NCBI GenBank assembly: GCA_012271065.1
Contig: JAAXHE010000154.1
Coordinates: forward strand, 1-10,712
Origin: Candidatus Latescibacterota bacterium
GTDB lineage: Bacteria > Latescibacterota > UBA2968 > GCA-2709665
Direction of reading: 5' to 3'
DNA length: 10,712 nt
The notes beneath the pieces are model-generated. The model was not told the origin of the DNA. It worked only from the letters and a program-made list of their open reading frames with translations, and searched no databases. Made by a program: the position numbers and the translations under genes. Of this stretch, positions 1 to 5,792 are shown piece after piece; the stretch's first letter is position 1; each line of letters begins with the position of its first letter.

Positions 1-1062
1 ATCCTCTACATGCCCTGCGTGCTGAGGGCGGACGGCATCTACAAGATGTGGTACGTGGGCAGTTCCGACCACGCGCGAAACCCTTCGTACATCCATCTCG
101 GGTACGCCACGTCGACCGACGGGTTGCGCTGGGACCCGCTGCCGGATAATCCGATCGCCACCGACGACGCGATTCCGTGGGGCTGGCGATTCCAGACGCC
201 GTACGTGCTGTACGACCTCGAGACGAAGATTTACAGGATGTGGTTTACCGCCGTCGATGAAATCGACACTGAGGGACGCCCGTGGTTGAACCAGCGGGTG
301 GGGTACGGCGAGAGTCCCGACGGGATTTCATGGACGTTCCACCCGGAGCCGGTGTTTCGTACCGGGCGGCGGCCGTGTGTCCTGAAACTGGACGACGGGA
401 CATACAGGATGTGGGTGAACGCGCCTTCGACCGAGACGCCGGACCTGAAGATGACCGAAAACATCATTTCCGCCCGGTCCGGGGACGGTCTGCACTGGGA
501 ACACGAAGGCGACGCGGTGCGATACGGCGGGATCTATCGCTCGTGCGTGTACCCCTTCGTGATGCGCGATCGGGACGAACTCGCAATGTGGTTCGGCGGT
601 CACCGGGCGGGCGGACTCTTCGATATCTCGTTCGGGAGGACCCGTGACGGCGGCACCTGGTACTACCAGAACGACGTGCCAACCTTTCCGCCGAACCCGC
701 GAAGGGAAGCGTTCGACGGCCGGTACACGTCCACCCCGCACGTCTTGAAATTGCCGGGCAGATACCTGATGTACTATTCCGCGCGGGATCTGGACGACGG
801 CTGGGTCGCGCCTGACGGCTCGCGCCAACGGGACGGCGACGGGGTGTATCGCCACATCGGGTGCGCCGAATTGCCGGCCGACGAAGTGGAAGATCCGGGC
901 CTCCGGTATTCGTGGACGTCCAATGGCAGGGCGATAACCGGAAACGGCGGAACATTGCGATTCGTCGCGGACAGGGCGGGAAGACATTCAATAACCTGCC
1001 GCGTGGAAAATGGCAACGGGTCAGCCGCGTACACGTGGGAAGTGGATGCAGGCAATGGATAG
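1..1062 (+). CDS. Beta-propeller glycosidase-like protein with C-terminal Ig/PKD-like domain (5' partial)
   Basis: The reading frame is open at the left edge, so the true start lies outside the window; the ATG at 10 is probably internal. Five repeats of the type Y-x-M-W-[FVY] followed by small residues (about nt 40, 232, 403, 583 and 763; the last reads YLMYYSA) alternate with 'G-Y-A-T-S-x-D-G-L-x-W' strands. This is the pattern of five-bladed propellers of the GH43/GH32/GH130 type. The last 50 or so residues, beginning near RYSWTSNG and including HSITCRVENGNG, look like an Ig/PKD fold and would be an accessory or binding module. The catalytic acids cannot be assigned without alignment, so the enzyme specificity is unknown, and some such proteins may not be enzymes. 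Its 3' end overlaps the start of the decayed gene that follows. The family-level call is fairly secure; the substrate is not. Confidence 0.75.
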   Translation: MLYMPCVLRADGIYKMWYVGSSDHARNPSYIHLGYATSTDGLRWDPLPDNPIATDDAIPWGWRFQTPYVLYDLETKIYRMWFTAVDEIDTEGRPWLNQRVGYGESPDGISWTFHPEPVFRTGRRPCVLKLDDGTYRMWVNAPSTETPDLKMTENIISARSGDGLHWEHEGDAVRYGGIYRSCVYPFVMRDRDELAMWFGGHRAGGLFDISFGRTRDGGTWYYQNDVPTFPPNPRREAFDGRYTSTPHVLKLPGRYLMYYSARDLDDGWVAPDGSRQRDGDGVYRHIGCAELPADEVEDPGLRYSWTSNGRAITGNGGTLRFVADRAGRHSITCRVENGNGSAAYTWEVDAGNG

Positions 1063-1859
1063 GACCGTGATCCTGGCCGCCGACCGCCGCGCGCGCTGCG
1101 CGGTGGAGGCGCCCGCGAAACCGGAACCGGCTGAACGCGGGTTTCTGGCCCTTCGACGATCCGGACGTCACGTCGCTCTTCGCCGGGCGCGGCGGCGTGG
1201 CGTGCGTGGACCACGCTCACGCCCTGCCTTACATGGCGCCGCCTGGCGAGTACTGGGAGTCGCACCCGGAATACTTCGCGGTCGACGAACACGGCGAGTT
1301 GTTCGAGAGGCGGGCGAATGAGTACGGGATTCACGTGTGCAGGTCAAATCTCGATGTCCTTGATCTCGTGGTCCGAAAGGCCCTTGAGACGATGGAACGC
1401 GACCCGGATGCGGGCTTCGTGAGCATTTCACAGGCGGACGGCCAGTTCCACTGCCGGTGCCCGGCCTGCCTGTCGAAGTGCAACCAGGGATCTCTGGTGT
1501 TTCTGGGCGAGGAGCAGATCATCCGGACCGATTGTGTTGTATGAGGCGTTCGAGCGGGCGCTGGTTGCCCATGAACCCATGTCGAGGGGCCTCGGCGGGT
1601 TTCTTTCGTCCGAGGTGATCGATTCGGGAAGGAAGCTGTTGCGCGAGGCTCGCGACGCAGAGACGTCCGATGACGTTCAGGGTCGATTGAACGTCCTGGA
1701 CGCTCAGGTGGAGTACGGAGACCGGCTGATGGGCGCGAGACGGGCCGCGGAAACCTACCACCGGACGCGCGATCAGGACGACTTGAAGCGGCTGGTCCGG
1801 GACGAGGGAATATCAATAACTTTCTGCTGGGACACCTCTGGGGAGTCGACAAGATCTGA
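1046..1859 (+). pseudogene. Decayed DUF4838-type (alpha-glucuronidase-like) gene, frameshifted and internally deleted
   Basis: No single frame explains this stretch, but protein-like sequence runs through it. From about 1101 to 1530, frame 3 encodes a segment with RNRLNAGFWPF, then EYWESHPEYFAVDEHGE, then a C-x-C-x2-C motif (HCRCPAC). This order (NRLN, 'HPEYFAL', CxCxxC) is what I know from DUF4838 proteins. Coding then moves to frame 1 (about 1534-1810; YEAFERAL, SSEVIDSGRKLLREA, resembling the helical C-terminal part of the family). It returns to frame 3 near 1810, giving NNFLLGHLWGVDKI and a TGA at 1857-1859, three bases before the next ATG. Each shift could be a single lost base (near 1537 and 1811). 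No start codon lies in frame 3 upstream, and ATG 1046 (overlapping the previous stop) is in frame 2. NRLN to the end is only about 245 codons, shorter than the family normally needs, so the N-terminal domain and much of the barrel seem lost. Sequencing error could explain the shifts but not the missing parts. Confidence 0.6.
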
Positions 1860-1862
1860 GAT

Positions 1863-3683
1863 ATGGACCAACCCATCCTGATATTGCGCGCAGACAGCGA
1901 CCCGTCGGAAGGCCTGTGCGCCGAGGTACTCCGGTGCGAGGGCTTTCCGTGGCTCGAAGAGCGCCCCGCATCGGGATTTGACGGTGTGTCTCCCGGCGTG
2001 AGGCTGGTCGTTCTCGCTGGCGCCGGCTTCGGCCATACGACCGCGGAGCGCCTGGCGAGGGCCGTCTCCGCGGGTGTGACGCTGATCTCAACCGCGCCCG
2101 ACCCGGCCGTCGCGGCAGCGTTCGGCGTCTCGGTTTCGGATACCGAAACCGATGCCCACGTGGCCGTAACCGCGCTGAACGGCTGGGAACATGGCAACGT
2201 GCCGTTGCTGTGCCCCGACGACACCGCCCGCCCCCTTCGCGGCGGCCAGGAAGTAGCGGTGCTTCTGGCCGATGGCGAAGGGCGATGCGGATCCGGACTC
2301 GTTTCCGCCCGCGTGGGAAGTGGAACGGCCTGGATTTACGGCTACGACCTCTGCCGAACCGTGGCCACGCTGCGTCACGGTACGGGCGACGTGCGGGAAC
2401 GGCCGGCGAAGGATATGGGGCCGCTCACGGGGCCCCGTCACATCTACGGATTCTTCGACCTTTCCGACAAGCTGCCCCGGGACGTGCCGGTATGCGATCT
2501 GCATCAGGATATCCTCAGGACGCTTGTTCTTGCATCTCTGGCTGATACAGGTCTTCCACGACTCTGGCACTTTCCCGACGCCGCCCCCGCGCTCTGGTTC
2601 GTGAAGGGCGATGGCTGCGGAGAAGCCGGCGTCGACGTGGAGGTGGACGTCGTAGAGGAGTACGACGCCTATCTGACATTCAACAGACCCCCCGTGAGCC
2701 GGTACGGCGGTGATTTGATGAGAGACTGGCACGAACGGGGGCACGGCATCACCATCGAAGCCAACCTGGACGACGTCACACGGCCCGTCGTAGAGGTCTC
2801 GGGACAGAAGGTCCGTCGGTCGCGCACCGTGCAGGACCTGAACGAAAACGCGCTTCCCGATATCCGCGCCAACCTCGAGGCGCACCGCGACAGCTTCTTC
2901 CGCGACACCGGTCTGGACATGGACTCGATCTGCATTCACGGCTGCCAGTGGTCGGGGCAGCCGATGGCGGAGATGGTGGTCGACCTGGGCTGGTACACGC
3001 CCACCCACTTCATCTCCCACGATCCGCGCATGCGGCACGATGAGCGCTACGGGCCGTACATGATTTCGACCGCCCTGCCGCTCCGATACTTCCAGCACGG
3101 TGTGGGGGTCCTCAACCTGTGGCACATGCCGGCGCAGTGGGACGAGAGTCAGACGCTTGGGGAGCGGAATACCGCGGATCCGAAATCTGCCGGAAGGGTG
3201 GGCCTGTCGGCGGAAGCGTACGGCGAGGAGCTCACCCGGTTCGCCGAGGATGCGGCGCATCGCTGGCACGGGGTGCAGATTGCCAACTTTCACCCGAGTT
3301 ACGTCGTCATGCCCCAGGACCATCCCGGGGCGTCCCGCCGGTCGCTGGAGATGGGCCTCGACGGCGCACGGGCGGCGGGATGCCGGTTTGAGAACCAGGA
3401 GCGGTGGTCGCGATTCTCCCGGGCCAGGGCCGACGTGCGCCTCGAGGGGCGGCGGGAGGACGGCCAGGCCGTCTTTCTGACGATGGCTTCCCCTGGCGAC
3501 CTCCAGGGCCTCACGCTGCTGCTGCCCGATCGCGTGACCGGGGTCCGCGTTGCCGAAACGGGTCATCCCCTGGAAATCCGCGAGGTTGTGCTGGAGGGAC
3601 GGTCCCAGCGGGCCGTGTCCCTGGATCTGGTCGCTGAAACGCCACGTACCCTTCGCATGGAGACCGCAACTGGTCCATTCTGA
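1863..3683 (+). CDS. GATase/ThuA-like domain fused to polysaccharide-deacetylase-like barrel
   Basis: This 606-residue protein has no signal peptide or membrane segment. Residues 1-110 or so look like a Rossmann/class I glutamine-amidotransferase-like domain (ILILRADSD at the start, then RLVVLAGAG and GVTLIST), as found in ThuA and beta-galactosidase trimerisation domains. A short beta-rich segment follows around 120-175. Residues 230-500 resemble a polysaccharide deacetylase (NodB/CE4-like) barrel: ALWFVKGDGCGE (249-254 at the motif-1 position), WHERGHGI with H294, ICIHGCQW with H359 and ANFHPSYVV with H477. The usual motif-1 Asp-Asp pair reads GDG, and motif 2 keeps one His rather than H-x3-H, so classical metal-dependent deacetylation is doubtful. 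The last 90 or so residues are beta-rich. ATG 1863 is four bases after the preceding stop; no strong Shine-Dalgarno is visible, but the protein starts cleanly there. The role is probably in glycan or sugar metabolism, inferred from neighbours. Confidence 0.6.
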   Translation: MDQPILILRADSDPSEGLCAEVLRCEGFPWLEERPASGFDGVSPGVRLVVLAGAGFGHTTAERLARAVSAGVTLISTAPDPAVAAAFGVSVSDTETDAHVAVTALNGWEHGNVPLLCPDDTARPLRGGQEVAVLLADGEGRCGSGLVSARVGSGTAWIYGYDLCRTVATLRHGTGDVRERPAKDMGPLTGPRHIYGFFDLSDKLPRDVPVCDLHQDILRTLVLASLADTGLPRLWHFPDAAPALWFVKGDGCGEAGVDVEVDVVEEYDAYLTFNRPPVSRYGGDLMRDWHERGHGITIEANLDDVTRPVVEVSGQKVRRSRTVQDLNENALPDIRANLEAHRDSFFRDTGLDMDSICIHGCQWSGQPMAEMVVDLGWYTPTHFISHDPRMRHDERYGPYMISTALPLRYFQHGVGVLNLWHMPAQWDESQTLGERNTADPKSAGRVGLSAEAYGEELTRFAEDAAHRWHGVQIANFHPSYVVMPQDHPGASRRSLEMGLDGARAAGCRFENQERWSRFSRARADVRLEGRREDGQAVFLTMASPGDLQGLTLLLPDRVTGVRVAETGHPLEIREVVLEGRSQRAVSLDLVAETPRTLRMETATGPF

Positions 3684-3842
3684 CTACGAAATGGGTCAGA
3701 CCGAGTTGGTCGGCAGTGTCGAACAGGATCTCATGCCGCTGTTTTACGGACGCCCGTTCATACCCGGGTACCGACCCGCGGGGCGATAGGCGCGGCGGCG
3801 GATAAAACGGTCTATTCGCGGGATACAGTTGCCGAATCCGGG

Positions 3843-3869
3843 AATGTCAAGATTGACAATTCATTGAAT
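3843..3869. promoter_or_regulatory. Two adjacent palindromes over -35 and spacer: candidate AbiEi operator
   Basis: The first palindrome is TGTCAA-GA-TTGACA (3845-3858), so its right arm is the -35 hexamer itself. With one gap it extends to GAATGTCAA against TTGACAATTC (3843-3862). The second is ATTCA-T-TGAAT (3859-3869), filling the first part of the spacer. The sequence ATTGA also recurs with an 11-base period (3852 and 3863), about one helical turn. AbiEi proteins are known to bind inverted repeats in their own promoter and repress it, which makes these the obvious operator candidates. A binding protein bound here would block RNA polymerase. Direct repeats of ATTTATG (3882-3888, 3891-3897) lie just downstream. 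The role is inferred. Confidence 0.55.
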
Positions 3870-3881
3870 AAGCCATATAAT
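3853..3881 (+). promoter_or_regulatory. Perfect-consensus sigma-70 promoter for abiEi-abiEii
   Basis: TTGACA lies at 3853-3858 and TATAAT at 3876-3881, separated by exactly 17 bases. Both hexamers and the spacer length match the housekeeping sigma-70 optimum. Transcription would start near 3887-3889, leaving a leader of about 100 bases before the abiEi ATG at 3988. The surrounding AT-rich stretch contrasts with the GC-rich genes. A promoter this strong normally needs repression, which fits the overlapping palindromes and an autoregulated toxin-antitoxin pair. No experimental evidence is available from the sequence. Confidence 0.8.
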
Positions 3882-3885
3882 ATTT

Positions 3886-3954
3886 ATGGGATTTATGAAA
3901 AATTATCAGACAATCCGCATTGGCGATTCGGAAGAAAACTCGGAAACTCCATAA
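3886..3954 (+). other. Possible 22-codon leader ORF in the abiEi 5' region
   Basis: ATG 3886, with a second in-frame ATG at 3895, opens a 22-residue frame ending in TAA (3952-3954), reading KNYQTIRIGDSEENSETP at its end. The first ATG lies at or just before the predicted transcription start, so only the second could be translated, without any leader and without a Shine-Dalgarno. It may be a leader peptide, but more likely it is chance in an AT-rich stretch. Confidence 0.15.
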
Positions 3955-3987
3955 CAAAAACCTGGGAAACGCGATAGAAAGTCAGGT

Positions 3988-4803
3988 ATGCCCGTCGTAA
4001 AACACGAAGCGTTTCTTCGCCTGCATCCAGTCTTCACCGGAGAGACGCTGGCCAGGCATCTCGCATGTCGAGGGGGGGGCGGTGCAAGAGGAAAGGAGGC
4101 GTTTCTGGCCTATTACCGGAAGACCGGTCGAATCGTTCGACTCCGGCGCGGTCTGTATGCGGTTATACCGCCGGGCGCAAACCCCGATTCCTACCCGATC
4201 GATCCGTACCTGATTGCCGGTAAGCTGACAGGGGATGCGGTCCTGTCACATCACACTGCGCTTGAGTTTCACGGACGGGCGTATTCGGTTTGGTGCCACC
4301 TGATTTATTCCGCGTTCCGTCCGGTGGATACGTTTGTGTTTCGGTCTCAAGTCTACCGGGGCGTCAAGTTTCCCGAGGCGCTTCTCCGCCTGGGCGCGGA
4401 GCACTTTGGCGTGCTGAACTCGGAACGGTCGGGCGTTCCGATGCGTGTCACGAGCCTCGAGCGGACGCTCGTGGACGTGCTGCATCGTCCGGACCTGTCG
4501 GGGGGCTGGGAGGAAATCTGGCGGTCGTTGGAATCAGTGGAATTCTTCGACGTCGAACAGGTCGTGGCGTATGCGCTTCGGCTTGGGAATGCGACGACAA
4601 ACGCGAAGGTGGGCTTCTTCCTGGAACAGCATCGTGACGCCTTGATGATCGACGAGCGTCATCTGAGGCCGCTTCGCGACCGGCGCCCCCTTCAGCCCCA
4701 TTACCTGGACCGCGCCAGGCGGAAACCCGGATGCCTCGTGGCGAACTGGAACCTGGTGGTACCGGAGGACGTATTGGAACGGTCGTGGGCGGAGGTCCTT
4801 TGA
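3988..4803 (+). CDS. abiEi: AbiEi antitoxin / transcriptional repressor (type IV toxin-antitoxin)
   Basis: The protein has 271 residues, about the usual AbiEi length. Residues 15-65 form the winged-helix domain typical of the family, ending in GRIVRLRRGLYAVIPPG. This is followed by the C-terminal antitoxin domain, with SHHTALEFHG, VTSLERTLVDVL, a long helical stretch and a Trp-rich end. In the known system the winged helix represses the operon and the C-terminal domain counteracts AbiEii without forming a stable complex. The palindromes over its promoter fit that role. The ATG at 3988 has only a weak upstream CAGG. A G8 run (4072-4079) encodes three glycines of a four-glycine linker between helices of the winged domain; slippage there would put the rest of the gene out of frame. 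Its TGA overlaps the TTG start of abiEii. Confidence 0.87.
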   Translation: MPVVKHEAFLRLHPVFTGETLARHLACRGGGGARGKEAFLAYYRKTGRIVRLRRGLYAVIPPGANPDSYPIDPYLIAGKLTGDAVLSHHTALEFHGRAYSVWCHLIYSAFRPVDTFVFRSQVYRGVKFPEALLRLGAEHFGVLNSERSGVPMRVTSLERTLVDVLHRPDLSGGWEEIWRSLESVEFFDVEQVVAYALRLGNATTNAKVGFFLEQHRDALMIDERHLRPLRDRRPLQPHYLDRARRKPGCLVANWNLVVPEDVLERSWAEVL

Positions 4804-5771
4804 GAATCTCCCCCGAGAAGCTGGCCGCCGAAGCCGAAGCGACTGGATTCAGAGCCGACATGCTGGAAAAGGCGGTCCGACTGCTCGAACTGCTTGAGGC
4901 CCTGCACAGTCACCCCTTCCTCAAGGGTAAACTGGTCCTTAAGGGCGGGACGGCTTTGAACCTCTTCGTCTTCGACGTCCCCAGACTTTCGGTCGATATA
5001 GATTTGAACTACGTGGGGACTCAGCAACGGGACGCCATGCTGGAAGAGCGTCCCAGGATCGAAAAAGCGGTACAGGACGTGTTCCGTCGAGAGGATTTCG
5101 CAGTCAGGCGGATGCCTGAAGAACACGCCGGCGGGAAATGGTCTCTCCGCTATCAGAGCGCATCCGGGCCAAGCGGCAATCTCGACGTGGATATCAATTT
5201 CATGTACCGCGTTCCCCTGTGGCCCGTTACTAAGATGGATTCCCGATCGCTTGGAAGCTGGCAGGTCACGGATATCCCCGTGATGGACGTTCATGAACTC
5301 GCGGCAGGGAAGCTCTCCGCGCTGGTGGCGCGCCGCAGGGCGAGGGATCTGTTCGACAGCCGTCTGATCTTTGCCATGGAGGATCTCGACCGCGACAGAC
5401 TCAGAATCGCTTTCGTCGTCTATGGCGCCATGGACCGTAAAGACTGGCGCGGGATTTCGGTCGCGGACGTGGACCTGGACGTTGCGGAGTTGGCCAGCCA
5501 GCTTGTGCCGTCGCTCCACATGGGTTCGATACAGGGCTCCCGGGAAGCGACGACCTACGGGGAGATGCTGGTCAAAGAATGCCGGCAGGGGATTTCAGCG
5601 GTGCTGCCCTTTGCTGACGCCGAGCGCGAATTCCTCGACCTTCTGCTGGAAAGTGGCGAGATCGATGCGTCGATATTAACCGACGATACATCCCTGCAGA
5701 GTCGCATCCAATCCCAGCCGCTTCTTGAATGGAAGGCTCTCAACGTGCGACGTCATAAAGGATTATCCTGA
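4800..5771 (+). CDS. abiEii: AbiEii toxin, nucleotidyltransferase (type IV toxin-antitoxin)
   Basis: This is the DUF1814/AbiEii nucleotidyltransferase-fold toxin, which causes bacteriostasis and phage abortive infection when not counteracted by AbiEi. I chose TTG 4800: GGAGG sits at 4791-4795, four bases upstream. The protein then begins LRISPEKLAAEAEATGF, matching the family's usual N-terminus, and is 323 residues long. An ATG at 4731 in the same frame would add a Gly-rich segment inside abiEi and is unlikely. Motif I is intact: LKGGTALNLF (G49, G50, T51) and SVDIDLNY (D66, D68), the metal-binding D-x-D. LDVDINF (D129, D131) gives a further acidic pair. The KLSALVARRRARDLFD block (K171, D183) is the second conserved motif. 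All key residues are present, so the toxin should be active. The start shares TGA with the antitoxin stop (TTGA), implying coupled translation. The next gene begins 21 bases after its stop. Confidence 0.9.
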   Translation: MRISPEKLAAEAEATGFRADMLEKAVRLLELLEALHSHPFLKGKLVLKGGTALNLFVFDVPRLSVDIDLNYVGTQQRDAMLEERPRIEKAVQDVFRREDFAVRRMPEEHAGGKWSLRYQSASGPSGNLDVDINFMYRVPLWPVTKMDSRSLGSWQVTDIPVMDVHELAAGKLSALVARRRARDLFDSRLIFAMEDLDRDRLRIAFVVYGAMDRKDWRGISVADVDLDVAELASQLVPSLHMGSIQGSREATTYGEMLVKECRQGISAVLPFADAEREFLDLLLESGEIDASILTDDTSLQSRIQSQPLLEWKALNVRRHKGLS

Positions 5772-5792
5772 CCGGTGTTGCGAGGAAATCGA

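Larger units (their letters stand above)
3684..3987 (+). other. Gene-poor gap with AT-rich promoter region and possible gene remnant
   Basis: The first half (to about 3835) is GC-rich like the genes around it. It contains only a short open frame, 3691-3789, whose end (LMPLFYGRPFIPGYRP) looks protein-like and may be the 3' remnant of a lost gene; I do not recognise it. From about 3840 to 3960 the composition becomes AT-rich and holds the abiE promoter, its palindromes and a 22-codon open frame (3886-3954). No RNA gene was recognised. A short dyad at 3765-3778 (CGGGT/ACCCG) has no T-tract and is not a convincing terminator for the upstream gene. Confidence 0.5.

Noticed and set aside
1197..1544. 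Intact 115-residue gene starting at GTG 1197
   Set aside because: Family-like sequence (RNRLNAGFWPF) continues upstream of that GTG in the same frame, and the frame ends abruptly where the next frame continues the protein, so it is a fragment of the decayed gene.
2088..3566. Long open frame on the minus strand (492 codons), and others at 8871-10250 and 5763-6812
   Set aside because: They lie wholly or mostly antisense to well-supported genes, have Arg/Pro/His-rich composition and match no family; GC-rich codon bias on the + strand produces them.
3765..3778. CGGGT/ACCCG dyad as a terminator for the upstream gene
   Set aside because: The stem is only five pairs and no T-tract follows.
4731..4799. 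Upstream ATG as the abiEii start
   Set aside because: It would add Gly/Pro-rich residues encoded inside abiEi that do not resemble AbiEii, while TTG 4800 has GGAGG at the right distance and matches the family N-terminus.
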